A stretch of DNA of 64,000 bases from DSUN01 sp035527715 (GCA_035527715.1 DATKZY010000082.1:1-64000); one strand, 5' to 3'; positions 50,543-60,199 are shown, counted from the stretch's first letter. The notes: generated by a model not told the origin, from the letters alone. Numbers and translations are program-made.

Positions 50543-51563
50543 GCCGCTGATCACCGAACGGGCGACTTCCGCGGGCGCCGCGCGGCACTTCCCCGAGCCG
50601 GGCACCGAGGCGCTCCAGTGCCTTGCACAGCTCCCCGCGGCCCTGCGACGGGCTGCTCCGCCGGCGCTGCCGGCGCTCGACGAGGGCGCGCTGCGCGCGC
50701 ACTTCGCGGAGCTCACGGCCATGCCTCGACCCGTGTGGCCGGGGGCCGCCGCGGCCGCGCGAGTCGCAGGGCTCGCGGGGCTCAGCGCGCTGCATCCCCA
50801 GCAGCCCCCGCCCACGCTGCAAGGCGCACTCGAAATCCTCCACGACGTGGCGCGGGCACTCGCCACCCTGACGGGACTCGACCGCTTCAGCCTTCAGCCG
50901 CCCAGCATCGCCGTGGCGGAGCGGGCGGCCGTGCGGCTCGCCGTCGCCTCCTTCGCGCGCACGCAGCCGGGCCGCGTCGAGGTGCTGGCTCCTCCCGAGA
51001 GCCCCATCCTCGCGAGCGCCAGGGAGCTTGGGCTCCCCGTCCGCACGGTCGCACGGCTGGCCAGCGGGGACAGCGATCCGGAAGCATTGGCGGCAGCCAT
51101 CGGGGAGGCCACAGCTCTCGTCGCCGCAAGCTGGCTCACGCCCGGCGGACGACTCGACCGGAACCTGGCCGGCGCGGGACAGGTGGCGCACGTGCACGGC
51201 GCCCTGTTCGGCGTGGACGCCTCGGGCCTCGCTCTCCTGGCGGGCCGCGCGCGCCTGCGCGAGGCGGAGGCCGACATCGCCTGGCTGAGCCTGGGCGAGC
51301 TGTGCCCGGTGGCCACCGGCGCCGCGCTCGGCGTCCGCTCCCCGCTCACCCAGTACCTGCCGAGCCCCCTCGTGAGCAAGGAGCGCAGCGGATACGGGCT
51401 GGACGACGAGTTGCCGGGCACCATCGGGCCGCTGGCCCTGGCCGCGGCGCGGCTGGCGGATGCCTTGCCCCTCTACGTCCTCCTGCTCACCCTGGGCGAG
51501 GCCGGCCTGCGCCGCCGCGCCGAAGAGGCCGCCCAAGGGCCTCTTGCGCCCGAAGGCCAGTAG
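50535..51563 (+). CDS. GcvPB-like protein lacking the PLP lysine
   Basis: 342 residues; real GcvPB has about 480. Family traces: LSALHPQQPPPTLQGALEILHDVARALATLTGLDRFSLQPPS matches the GcvPB 'HP-QP-QGALE...TGMD-SLQP' stretch, and VHGALFGVDASGLALLAG and YLPSPLVSKERSGYGLDDE are recognisable. But where GcvPB has HKTF-PHGGGGPG with the PLP-binding Lys, this protein reads WLSLGELCPVATGAALGVR (about residues 249-267): no Lys and no His-Gly loop. It is therefore not expected to form the internal aldimine. Coupled to the GcvPA-like gene and followed by serA. Confidence 0.7.
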   Translation: MPKPLITERATSAGAARHFPEPGTEALQCLAQLPAALRRAAPPALPALDEGALRAHFAELTAMPRPVWPGAAAAARVAGLAGLSALHPQQPPPTLQGALEILHDVARALATLTGLDRFSLQPPSIAVAERAAVRLAVASFARTQPGRVEVLAPPESPILASARELGLPVRTVARLASGDSDPEALAAAIGEATALVAASWLTPGGRLDRNLAGAGQVAHVHGALFGVDASGLALLAGRARLREAEADIAWLSLGELCPVATGAALGVRSPLTQYLPSPLVSKERSGYGLDDELPGTIGPLALAAARLADALPLYVLLLTLGEAGLRRRAEEAAQGPLAPEGQ

Positions 51564-51672
51564 GTGTACCCTGGTGCAACGGGGTGGCGGAGCATGCGCG
51601 CGCGCCGCTGCGTCCGACGGGTTCCAGTCGCCCCATGGTCTCAACGACGCCTCCGATTGCTGCGAGGACGGG

Positions 51673-53247
51673 ATGAAGATCGTCATCAGCGACCCACTTT
51701 CCGCGGAAGGCGTGGACATTCTCAGGCAGGCTGGGCACGAGGTGCTGGAGCTCGCGAACGCGCCGCCCGCGGAGCTGAGCCGGGCGCTGGCCGATTGCGA
51801 CGCCCTGATCGTCCGCAGCGGCACCCAGGTCACGGCCGACCTGTTGTCGGGCGCGGAGCGCCTGAAGGTGATCGGCCGAGCCGGGGCGGGCGTGGACAAT
51901 GTGGACCTCACGGCGGCGACCCGCCGCGGCATCCTGGTGATGAACACCCCGGGCGGCAACACCATCGCGGCGTGCGAGCTGACGATGGCGATGATGCTCG
52001 CCCTGGCCCGCCGCCTGCCGCAGTTGAGCGCGCGCGTCAAGGCCGGCGAGTGGCCGAAGAAAGGCGCCGCGGGCACCGAGCTCCAGGGCAAGCGCCTGGG
52101 CATCATCGGCCTCGGCCGCATCGGCTCCGAGGTGGCCCGCCGGGCGCTGGCCTTCGGCATGGAGGTCGCCGCACACGACCCCTTCGTCAGCGCCGAACGC
52201 GCGCACGCCCTCGAGGTCCGCCTGACCTCTCTCGACGACCTCCTGGCCACCAGCGACGTCCTGTCCCTTCACGCGCCGCACGTACCCGAGACCGAGCGGC
52301 TCCTCGACGCCGCAGCGTTCGAGAAGATGCAGACGGGGGTTCTGCTCATCAACTGCGCCCGGGGCGGGATCATTGACGAGGCGGCGCTCGCCGGAGCCCT
52401 TCGCAGCGGCAAGGTGGCGGGCTGCGCCCTCGACGTCTTCGAGACGGAGCCCCCGGCGGAGAGCCCCCTCCTCGCCTTCGACCAGGTGATCGCCACGCCG
52501 CACGTGGGCGCCACCACGCGCGAGGCGCAGGCCACCGTCGCCACCCAGATCGCCCAGCAGGTCGCCGCGTTCCTCCGGGGCGAGCCGCCGCGAAACGCGG
52601 TGAACGCGCCCTGCATCGAGCCCGAGTTCCTCGAGGTGCTGGGGCCCTACGTTGACCTGGCCGAGCGGCTGGGCAGCTTGCTCGTGCAACTGGCCGAGGG
52701 CGGGATCGGCCGCCTCACGGTGACCTATCGCGGCGAGATCAACCAGCAGGACCTGCGCCCCCTCACCGCCGCCCTCCTCCAGGGCGTGCTCCGGCCCGCG
52801 GTCCGCACCGTCAACTACGTGAACGCGCCCGTGATCGCCGCGGAACGCGGGTTGAAGGTGGACGTCATCAAGTCGGCCGCGGCCGGGGATTTCACCAACC
52901 TGATCGCGGCGGAGGCCCGCGTGGGGCAGCGGAGCCTCTCGGTCGCCGGCTCGCTCCTCGCGCGCAACACGCCGCGCATCGTGCGCGTGGACCACTACCG
53001 CGTGGACGCGGCTCCCGAGGGCCACCTGCTGGTCACGCGGAACCACGACCGCCCGGGCGTCATCGCCCACGTGAGCGCCGTGCTGGCCCGCCGCGGCATC
53101 AACATTGCCGACATGACCTGCGGCCGCGACCGCCCCGGCGGCACCTCGATGCTCGTCATCAGCATAGACAACCCGGTCACCCCCGAGATCGTCCGCGAGA
53201 TCGAGGCATCCCCCCTCATCCTCCGCGCCCAGCTTGTGTCGCTGTGA
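51673..53247 (+). CDS. serA: D-3-phosphoglycerate dehydrogenase
   Basis: First step of serine synthesis. 524 residues, the long (type 1) form. MKIVISDPLSAEGVDILRQAG opens the substrate domain; the Rossmann domain has KRLGIIGLGRIGSEVARRALAFGM; catalytic Arg/Glu/His lie in INCARGGIIDEAAL, DVFETEPP and TPHVGATTREAQ. An intervening ASB domain (about 320-440) and a C-terminal ACT domain (HLLVTRNHDRPGVIAHVSAVL) provide serine feedback. The ATG at 51673 follows GAGGACGGG. It lies 110 bp after the gcvPB-like gene, probably in the hom unit. Confidence 0.96.
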   Translation: MKIVISDPLSAEGVDILRQAGHEVLELANAPPAELSRALADCDALIVRSGTQVTADLLSGAERLKVIGRAGAGVDNVDLTAATRRGILVMNTPGGNTIAACELTMAMMLALARRLPQLSARVKAGEWPKKGAAGTELQGKRLGIIGLGRIGSEVARRALAFGMEVAAHDPFVSAERAHALEVRLTSLDDLLATSDVLSLHAPHVPETERLLDAAAFEKMQTGVLLINCARGGIIDEAALAGALRSGKVAGCALDVFETEPPAESPLLAFDQVIATPHVGATTREAQATVATQIAQQVAAFLRGEPPRNAVNAPCIEPEFLEVLGPYVDLAERLGSLLVQLAEGGIGRLTVTYRGEINQQDLRPLTAALLQGVLRPAVRTVNYVNAPVIAAERGLKVDVIKSAAAGDFTNLIAAEARVGQRSLSVAGSLLARNTPRIVRVDHYRVDAAPEGHLLVTRNHDRPGVIAHVSAVLARRGINIADMTCGRDRPGGTSMLVISIDNPVTPEIVREIEASPLILRAQLVSL

Positions 53248-53296
53248 GCACGGGCGACGTGCACTTCGAGCAGGCAGGCTTCCGAATCCTCTTCCC

Positions 53297-54397
53297 TCAG
53301 AGCTGATGGCAGGGCAGACCAAAGGTCTCGGCGACGGCCTGGTTGGTGACCTTGCCCAGGACGAGGTTGAGGCCGGTCCGGATGGTGGGGCTCTCGGCGG
53401 CGGCACGCCCGTAGCCCTTGTCGGCAATCTCCAGCAGATACGGCAGCGTGGCGTTGGTGAGGGCGTAGGTCGAGGTGCGCCCCACCGCACCCGGCATGTT
53501 CGTGACGCCGTAGTGGACGACGCCGTGCTTGATGCGGATGGGGTTCTGGTGGGTCGTCGCCTCGGTGGTCTCGATGCAGCCGCCCTGGTCCACCGACACG
53601 TCCACGATCACGGCCCCCGGCTTCATCGTGCGCACCATGGCCTCGGTGACGACGACCGGGGCCCGCGCCCCCTCGACCAGCACGGCGCCGACCACCAGGT
53701 CGGCCTCCCGAATCTTCTCGCGCAGCGTGTGCGCGTCGGAGTAGAGCGTCGTCACGTTCGCCGGCATGATGTCGTCCAGATAGCGCAGGCGGTCCAGATT
53801 GATGTCGGTCACCATCACGAGGGCGCCCAGGCCGGCGGCCGTCTTGGCCGCATTGGTGCCCACGGTGCCGCCGCCGATGACGAGCACGCTGGCCGGCTCC
53901 ACCCCGGGCACGCCGCCGAGCAGGATGCCGCGGCCCATCATCGGGCGCTCGAGGTACTTCGCCCCCTCCTGGATGGACATCTTGCCTGCGATCTCGCTCA
54001 TGGGCGTGAGCAGCGGGTGGCGCCCGTCGGGCGTGTGAATGGTCTCATAGGCGATGGCCACGATGCCCGTGCTCAGAAGGGCCTCCGTAAGCTCGCGCGA
54101 CGCGGCGAAGTGGAAGTAGCCGAACACGGCCTGCCCGCGCCGCAGGAGGCCGTGCTCCTGGGGGAGCGGCTCCTTGACCTTGACGACGAGATCGGCCAGG
54201 GCGTAGACCGCCTCGGCGTCCTCCACGATCTCCGCGCCGTGCTCGGCGTAGAGCGAGTCGTCAATCCCGCTGCCCTCCCCCGCGCCCTGCTGCACGATCA
54301 CGCGGTGCCCTCGGCGCCGCAGCTCCTCGGCCCCCACGGGGATCATGGCCACGCGATACTCGTCCGGCTTGATCTCCTTCGGCACACCGATGACCAC
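53297..54397 (-). CDS. ald: Alanine dehydrogenase
   Basis: NAD-dependent interconversion of alanine and pyruvate. 366 residues, normal size. MVIGVPKEIKPDEYRVAMIP is the family start; VVKVKEPLPQEHGLLRRGQ carries the catalytic Lys; VFGYFHFAA the catalytic His; VLVIGGGTVGTNAAKTAAGLGA is the NAD site; VDVSVDQGGCIET and TNMPGAVGRTSTYALTNATLPY are the C-terminal signatures. Its own promoter (54530-54558) is 130 bp upstream. Its 3' end converges on serA. Confidence 0.96.
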   Translation of the reverse strand: MVIGVPKEIKPDEYRVAMIPVGAEELRRRGHRVIVQQGAGEGSGIDDSLYAEHGAEIVEDAEAVYALADLVVKVKEPLPQEHGLLRRGQAVFGYFHFAASRELTEALLSTGIVAIAYETIHTPDGRHPLLTPMSEIAGKMSIQEGAKYLERPMMGRGILLGGVPGVEPASVLVIGGGTVGTNAAKTAAGLGALVMVTDINLDRLRYLDDIMPANVTTLYSDAHTLREKIREADLVVGAVLVEGARAPVVVTEAMVRTMKPGAVIVDVSVDQGGCIETTEATTHQNPIRIKHGVVHYGVTNMPGAVGRTSTYALTNATLPYLLEIADKGYGRAAAESPTIRTGLNLVLGKVTNQAVAETFGLPCHQL

Positions 54398-54447
54398 GCC
54401 CGGACCTCCTCATGCCTGGCAGCCACCCGATGGGACGCATGGGACCC

Positions 54448-54496
54448 ATGGGACCTATGGGGCACACCCCGGCCCCCTCCGTCCCATAGGTCCCAT
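54448..54496. repeat. Word-like inverted repeat (ATGGGACCTATGGG)
   Basis: ATGGGACCTATGGG (54448-54461) and its exact reverse complement (54483-54496) around a 21-nt loop, preceded by further ATGGGAC words. It would lie in the ald 5' untranslated region. Confidence 0.8.
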
Positions 54497-54529
54497 TCCC
54501 GCCCGCCCCCGTTTAGGGCCGCGGCGGGC

Positions 54530-54558
54530 ATTATACCCTGGGCGCTTTGGCGGGTCAA
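54530..54558 (-). promoter_or_regulatory. σ70-type promoter for ald
   Basis: Minus strand: TTGACC (54558-54553), 17 bp, TATAAT (54535-54530). Confidence 0.75.
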
Positions 54559-54563
54559 TGTGG

Positions 54564-54592
54564 TTGACAAAGCCTGCCGCCTTTGCTAGATT
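54564..54592 (+). promoter_or_regulatory. σ70-type promoter for the 54633 gene
   Basis: TTGACA (54564-54569), 17 bp, TAGATT (54587-54592), 41 bp before the ATG. Its -35 is only 5 bp from the divergent ald -35, so the two promoters may compete. Confidence 0.65.
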
Positions 54593-54632
54593 CATAGCCG
54601 GCTCGGCCAGGGCTGGGAAGCAGAGCGTGATC

Positions 54633-55535
54633 ATGGCACAGGAGCGCTGGGTTCGGCTCGGCTGGCAAGGCATCTCGCTCGACGTGCCGGAGGACTGGTG
54701 CCCCGGCAGCCTCGAGGGCGACCACGCCAACGGCTACCTGCGCGTCGAGGACGAGACCCACGTGCGGCTCGAGCTGCGCTGGGAAACCGCCGGCCGAGGC
54801 CCGGCCTCCGCGTCCCGGCTCGTGGATGCGTATCTGAAGCAGACGCGCAAGAAGCTCCCTCGCGGCCTGCCGGACCCGGTGGTGGACCGCGGCCGGGCAG
54901 TGAAGGAGTTGGCCGGGCTCGACCACGAGGTGTTCACCTGGCGCGGCAGCTTTTGCGCCCACAGCCTCGTGGCGCTCGCCGCCGAGTCGCGGCGAGTCCT
55001 GCACGTGCGGGTCTTCTTCCAGGAGGGCAACGACTACAAGGCACTGGCCCGCAGAATCTTCGGCAGCGTCGGCCTGGAGCCGAGGGACGGGTTGGTCGAG
55101 TGGGCGGTCTTCGGCTTCCGCTTCGGCGTGCCCGACACCTGGCGGCTGGAGCACAGCGCGTTGCGCACCGGCTCGCTCCAGTTCCTCTTCCGGGCCGGGA
55201 GCGACACGTTGGAGGTGGTGCGGCAGAGCCTGGCGGCGATCACGCTGGCGACGTCGCCCCTGGAGCAATGGCTTCGGGGCACCTTCGCGAAGGGCTTGCG
55301 CGGCTTTCGCTGCGCGAGCCAGCCAGGCCGCTACCGCGACCACGACGCCGTGCGGTGCGGCGGCGAGTTGAACCTGCGGGCGCGTCCCCTCGCCGTCTTC
55401 CGCCGCCGGCGCTACGCAACGGCGCTGGCGTGGCAGTGTGAGGAGACCGACAAGCTGTTCGCGCTCCGCTGTGAAACGTCGCAGCCCGACGACCCGCGGG
55501 TCGAGCGCTGCGCCGATTCGATCGTGTGTCACTGA
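54633..55535 (+). CDS. Protein of unknown function with an internal duplication
   Basis: 300 residues, not recognised. It is built of two related halves of about 150 residues: the first has WQGISLDVPEDWCPGSLEGD...GYLRV and later GLDHEVFTWRGSF; the second has VFGFRFGVPDTWRLEHSALR...SLQFLF and later YRDHDAVRCGGEL. Each half looks like a small beta-rich domain ending in ALARRIFGS or DPRVERCADSI. There is no signal peptide or membrane segment. The PqqD-like and ABC transporter genes follow on the same strand, and I infer a shared function. A palindromic element separates it from the PqqD-like gene. Confidence 0.7.
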   Translation: MAQERWVRLGWQGISLDVPEDWCPGSLEGDHANGYLRVEDETHVRLELRWETAGRGPASASRLVDAYLKQTRKKLPRGLPDPVVDRGRAVKELAGLDHEVFTWRGSFCAHSLVALAAESRRVLHVRVFFQEGNDYKALARRIFGSVGLEPRDGLVEWAVFGFRFGVPDTWRLEHSALRTGSLQFLFRAGSDTLEVVRQSLAAITLATSPLEQWLRGTFAKGLRGFRCASQPGRYRDHDAVRCGGELNLRARPLAVFRRRRYATALAWQCEETDKLFALRCETSQPDDPRVERCADSIVCH

Positions 55536-55537
55536 GC

Positions 55538-55616
55538 GGGAAAACGACACGAGGAATCTTTTGTGCGAAGCACCCAAAGGGCCGTTGCGGCAAGAGACTC
55601 CTGGTGTCATTTTCCC
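55538..55616. repeat. Palindromic element, copy B (35-nt conserved loop)
   Basis: The 22-nt arms (55538-55559 and 55595-55616) pair at 19 of 22 positions, starting GGGAAAA and ending TTTTCCC. The loop (55560-55594) keeps both inner hairpins, GTGC-GAA-GCAC and GCCG-TTG-CGGC. Compared with copy A (6111-6184) the loop is 30/35 identical, while most central stem pairs differ yet still pair. Confidence 0.85.
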
Positions 55617-55637
55617 TGACGTGCAGGAAAGGATCGC

Positions 55638-56048
55638 GTGCCGACTTGGCCCTTCTGGCGTCGCCCGAAGCCGCTGTCGCGCGAGCAATCGCTCGCCTCG
55701 GTGCCGCTGCGCAACCAGGCCGTGCGGGAGGAGCGGACCGATGCCGGCGAATTGCGCCTGGTGATCCCCCTCCGCCCCGCGTGGTGGGCCAGGCTGCTCT
55801 CGCGGGTCCTCTACGTGCCGAGGCAGCGGCGGATCGTGCTCGATGAGATCGGCGGCTACGTCTGGGGCCTGTGCGACGGGAAGAGGAGCGTCCGCGACCT
55901 CGTCGGCGCCCTCTCGACCCGATACAAGCTCCACCGCAAGGAGGCCGAGGTCTCGGTCGTGGCCTACCTGCGGCAACTGGCCCGTCGGGGCCTCATTGGC
56001 ATCGCGGTGCTGAACGTCCACGAAACGCCCAGGACGCAGGAGCGGTGA
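55638..56048 (+). CDS. PqqD-like peptide-chaperone domain protein
   Basis: 136 residues from a GTG at 55638 after CAGGAAAGG. The second half is a PqqD fold: RRIVLDEIGGYVWGLCDGKRSVRDLVGALSTRYKLHRKEAEVSVVAYLRQLARRGLIG, matching the 'LD-xG-xxW-L-DG-xTVxEL' pattern of RiPP recognition elements. PqqD proteins normally hand a precursor peptide to a radical SAM enzyme; none is in this window. It lies 32 bp before an ABC permease gene, so it may work with that transporter. Confidence 0.82.
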   Translation: MPTWPFWRRPKPLSREQSLASVPLRNQAVREERTDAGELRLVIPLRPAWWARLLSRVLYVPRQRRIVLDEIGGYVWGLCDGKRSVRDLVGALSTRYKLHRKEAEVSVVAYLRQLARRGLIGIAVLNVHETPRTQER

Positions 56049-56079
56049 CGGCTCCTGGCCGAGCCGGAGACCCCCAGGG

Positions 56080-57159
56080 ATGAACGAGACACAGCCCCTC
56101 GCACGCAACGCCCAGGCGCGCATCGGCAAGCAGATGATGCTGCCGTGGAGCAAGGCATTCGAGATCGCCCTCAAGAGCATCAAGGTGCGCTTCTGGCGGT
56201 CCATGATCACCATGAGCAGCATCGTCCTGGCCATCGCCTTCCTGATGAGCATCTGGACCTCCACCGCCATCACCATGTCGCTCTCCCTCGGCCCGCAGCG
56301 CGAGATCGACGCCATCAAGGCCAGGCTCGCCGTGGTCCGCGAAGCCATCAAGGGCGGAGCCGGCGCGCCGACCAGGGCAGAGGTCGAGGAGCGCTACGCC
56401 GCCGACCTCGCGGACGCACGGGCCCTCAAGCAGGCCGCCATCCGCGAGAAGCAGTCCGCGCTCGACTCCGCCACGACCGATGAGGCGAAGAAGCTCAAAG
56501 ACGAGATCGAAGCCCTCCAAGCCGAGTTGGGGGAGGCCAAGACCCTCGAGCTCCTCCGCGACCACCTGGCCGCCTGCCGCAGCGCGGTCGAAACCACCAA
56601 GGGGCGCCTGGACACCATTCTCCAGCAGGAGCGCGCCGGCGGAGAGACCCAGGCGAAGGAGGATGCGCCGCCCCCGCCCAAGGACTCGCCGGCCCCCTCG
56701 ACCGCCCCTCCCGCGCCCCGGGCGGGGGGCATTGGCGCCTTCCTCGACTTCATGTCGCCCACCGACAAGTGGCTCGCCGTCCTCGCCCTCCTCGTGTGCT
56801 TCGTGGGCATCGTGAACGCGATGTTCATGACCGTGCAGGAGCGCTTCCGCGAGATCGGCACGATGAAGTGCCTGGGCGCTCTCGACGCCTTCATCGTCAA
56901 GATCTTCCTCATCGAGTCGGCCATGCTCGGCTTCATCGGCACGCTGGCGGGCATTGTCATCGGCTTCCTCCTTTCGACCGTTCGGCAATGGATCGTCTAC
57001 GGCGGGGCGACGTGGACCTATCTCTCCCTCGCCTCGATCCTGTTCGCCGCGCTCATGGCGGCTCTCGTCGGCCTCGTCCTCTCCATCGTTGCGGCCATCT
57101 TCCCCGCGCAGAAGGCCGCCCGCATGCAGCCCGTGGCCGCCATGCGCATCGAGGAGTAA
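56080..57159 (+). CDS. FtsX/MacB-type ABC transporter permease
   Basis: 359 residues. The first helix is at about 40-65 (FWRSMITMSSIVLAIAFLMSIW), then a 150-residue extracytoplasmic domain that is largely coiled coil (ALKQAAIREKQSALDSATTDE, KKLKDEIEALQAELGEAKTLEL) with a Pro-rich end, then three helices in the FtsX domain (VLALLVCFVGIVNAMFMTV, FLIESAMLGFIGTLAGIVIGF, ILFAALMAALVGLVLSIVAAIFPA). It ends FPAQKAARMQPVAAMRIEE, the classic MacB/LolC end. It pairs with the ATPase 42 bp downstream. Such systems extract lipoproteins or push substrates across the envelope rather than import. Confidence 0.9.
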   Translation: MNETQPLARNAQARIGKQMMLPWSKAFEIALKSIKVRFWRSMITMSSIVLAIAFLMSIWTSTAITMSLSLGPQREIDAIKARLAVVREAIKGGAGAPTRAEVEERYAADLADARALKQAAIREKQSALDSATTDEAKKLKDEIEALQAELGEAKTLELLRDHLAACRSAVETTKGRLDTILQQERAGGETQAKEDAPPPPKDSPAPSTAPPAPRAGGIGAFLDFMSPTDKWLAVLALLVCFVGIVNAMFMTVQERFREIGTMKCLGALDAFIVKIFLIESAMLGFIGTLAGIVIGFLLSTVRQWIVYGGATWTYLSLASILFAALMAALVGLVLSIVAAIFPAQKAARMQPVAAMRIEE

Positions 57160-57201
57160 CCCTGCCGCTCGCACCGAGAGCAGCGGAACGGAGCACCCAG
57201 C

Positions 57202-57933
<732 letters not shown>

Positions 57934-57971
57934 GCCTGCGCCGCGCCCTCGCACGGCACGAAGAGGCACCC

Positions 57972-59327
57972 TTGACCCCGCAAGCCCCAGACCCCGGATA
58001 CAACCCCGAGGGCAGGCGCGGCAGCCGACGCGCCCGCCGCCGGTCCTCGGCGATGCTGTTCATCGTCCTCTCCCTGGGCGCGGTGGCAGCTCTGCTGAGC
58101 GCCACGGCGCTGATGATGGCCCCGTCCGACATGACGGTCGGCCAGGCCCGAGCCCACGGCCTCGCCTTCATCGCCGGGCTCGTGGCACTCGTCCTCGTGG
58201 TCGCCGCCTTCTGGCAGCGCCGCCTCCTTGCTGAGGCGAGCCGCGACTGCACGCTGCTGCAGCGCACCGTCGAGGCCCTCCGGCGCCGCGAGGCCTACGA
58301 CGAGGCCGAGTTCGCCCTCATGGCCCGCATCAGCGGCCTCATCGAGGTCTTCACCCACACGCGCAACCTCGAGGCCGTCCTCAACGAGGCTGTCCGCGCC
58401 CTCCAGTCCACCCTCCAGGTCAGCGCCGTCGCGCTCCAGCTCCAGGACGAAGAGGCGGGCGAACTGGCCCTCTCCATCGAGGAGGGCGGCGAGCGGATCG
58501 ACCTCGGCGACGAGACCCGCCGCACCGTCATCCACAACGGGAAGTCGGTCCTCGTCAACCAGCTCGCCGCCAGCCCGGGCTTCCAGGACCTCGCGCAACA
58601 GGGCTATGCCGCCCTCATGGTCGCTCCCCTGGGCCGCGGCCGCCGCGCCACCGACCGCAGTATCGGCCTCATCGCGGCCCTCAACCGGGGCGAGCGCGAC
58701 TTCACCGGGCGCGAGCTCAGCCTCCTCGCCCACTTCGCCCGCCACGCCGGCCTGATCATCGAGAACGCCCAGCTCTACAAGCGCGCCGAACACCTCGCCG
58801 AGCACGACGGCTTGACCAGCCTCTACAACCACCGCCACTTCGTCGCCACCCTCAACGCCGAAATCGCCAGGGCCACCCAGCTCAACGCGCCCGTCGCCCT
58901 CATCATGTCCGACCTCGACGACTTCAAGCAGTACAACGACACCCACGGCCACCCCAAGGGCGACATCCTGCTCCGCCAGGTCGCCCGCATCCTCCTCGAC
59001 AACACCCGCCAGCGCGACATCGTCGCCCGCTACGGCGGCGAGGAGTTCGTCATCATCCTCCCCGCCACCGGCCAGCGCGGCGCCCGCCGCGTCGCCGAGA
59101 CCATTCGCGCCGAGGTCGAGCGCCTCCAACTCGAGGGCGAGCAGGGCCCGAGCATCGTCACCATCACCCTCGGCGTCGCCGTCTTCCCCCAGGACGCCCC
59201 CGACGCCGAGACCGTCATCCAGCGAGCCGACGACGCCCTCTACCGCGGCAAGCACGAGGGCAAGAACCGCGTCTGCTGGGCCTCCCCGCCCTCCGCCGAC
59301 GACGCCTCCCTGCCGGCCAGGGACTGA
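57972..59327 (+). CDS. Membrane GAF-GGDEF diguanylate cyclase
   Basis: 451 residues from a TTG at 57972; an ATG at 58053 just before the first helix is the alternative. Two helices (MLFIVLSLGAVAALLSATALMM and LAFIAGLVALVLVVAAFW), a GAF domain (about 130-280), then the GGDEF domain starting EHDGLTSLYNHRHF. The active site is RYGGEEFVIILP (intact GGEEF), with an inhibitory RxxD (RQRD) five residues before it. It should make cyclic-di-GMP and be feedback inhibited by it. The gene follows the ABC ATPase by 38 bp, so signalling and export are expressed together. Confidence 0.92.
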   Translation: MTPQAPDPGYNPEGRRGSRRARRRSSAMLFIVLSLGAVAALLSATALMMAPSDMTVGQARAHGLAFIAGLVALVLVVAAFWQRRLLAEASRDCTLLQRTVEALRRREAYDEAEFALMARISGLIEVFTHTRNLEAVLNEAVRALQSTLQVSAVALQLQDEEAGELALSIEEGGERIDLGDETRRTVIHNGKSVLVNQLAASPGFQDLAQQGYAALMVAPLGRGRRATDRSIGLIAALNRGERDFTGRELSLLAHFARHAGLIIENAQLYKRAEHLAEHDGLTSLYNHRHFVATLNAEIARATQLNAPVALIMSDLDDFKQYNDTHGHPKGDILLRQVARILLDNTRQRDIVARYGGEEFVIILPATGQRGARRVAETIRAEVERLQLEGEQGPSIVTITLGVAVFPQDAPDAETVIQRADDALYRGKHEGKNRVCWASPPSADDASLPARD

Positions 59328-59346
59328 CCCGAGCCGCGCACGTGCC

Positions 59347-59375
59347 TTGACCGCTCAGCGGCGGCCTGGTAAGCT
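59347..59375 (+). promoter_or_regulatory. Orphan σ70-type promoter
   Basis: TTGACC (59347-59352), 17 bp, TAAGCT (59370-59375), 20 bp after the GGDEF stop. No credible gene follows for 1.1 kb on this strand. Confidence 0.55.
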
Positions 59376-59587
59376 GCCTCCCAGCGCGCTGGCCGCGCGG
59401 CACTCCGGCCGCACACAGACCCCAACCGGAGAGTCAGAGAGGAAGAGCGCCGTGTCCCGTTCCCTCCTGAGGAGCGGATGGGTGCGCTCGCGGCTCGCAC
59501 CCCCAACGAGGCCCCGGTGCCGCCCTTGCCGCCATTCTCGCGCCCCCCCCTGCCAGGCGGAAGTGGCCAGCAGCGGCCCCATGCTGG

Positions 59588-59692
59588 GGAGAATCGTCAT
59601 TCCATCGAACTTGCGTCCCATCCGAGGGGGCGCGAGAACGGAAAAGCGGCCGACTTCCGCGGAGAATCGCCATTCTATCGATCTTGCGCCCC
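59588..59692. repeat. Two direct repeats of about 32 bp
   Basis: Units at 59588-59619 and 59661-59692 share GGAGAATCG, CATTC, ATCGA and CTTGCG with a few substitutions. The CTTGCGCCCC core of the second recurs in the hairpin at 59836. Confidence 0.75.
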
Positions 59693-59835
59693 TGCGCGCG
59701 CCCACACATGCGCGCAACCACGCGGCTTGGAGCACACGACCAGACGCATGCAGCTTCAGCCATAAAACTATGGCATACGGATGGTTACGGAGCGGAATGT
59801 TCCCCGATGCCCGGCGCCGGGACCCTCGGGTGGCA

Positions 59836-59878
59836 CCAATCTTGCGCCCCTCGCGGCTTCAGAGGGGCGCAAGATTGG
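59836..59878. repeat. Perfect 17-bp hairpin
   Basis: CCAATCTTGCGCCCCTC (59836-59852) pairs exactly with GAGGGGCGCAAGATTGG (59862-59878) around 9 nt. There is no T tract. Confidence 0.85.
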
Positions 59879-60199
59879 GGCCGGCGCGGCGAGGCGCCCC
59901 GGGACGGCTGGCGTGAAGTCCAGCCCAACCGGCGGAAGAACGCCGGGATGAAATCGAGGCCCTCAAGCTCCGACGCCACGGCGGCCCCTTACGGCAGCGG
60001 GCAGAGAGTCTTCGGGTAGTCCTTCGGCGGGTGGACGAATGCGACCTTGAACCCGCCCTTGATCCCCAGCTTCCCGATCAGCGGCTTCGTCGAACACGGC
60101 TCTGGCATGCCTCGTTCACCCTCTCTCTGCCTGTCAACACCGCGAGACAGGTAGCGACAGCATTTCCTCCTCGCTTGAGCCGGATAATTGACAATTGGC

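Noticed and set aside
49250..51563. Calling the pair a normal gcvPA-gcvPB glycine decarboxylase
   Set aside because: The PLP lysine and glycine loop are absent in the B subunit, it is about 140 residues short, and no gcvT or gcvH is nearby.
59452..59916. A gene starting at the GTG at 59452 behind the orphan promoter
   Set aside because: The frame codes Arg/Pro-rich low-complexity sequence, runs through the direct repeats and has no family resemblance.
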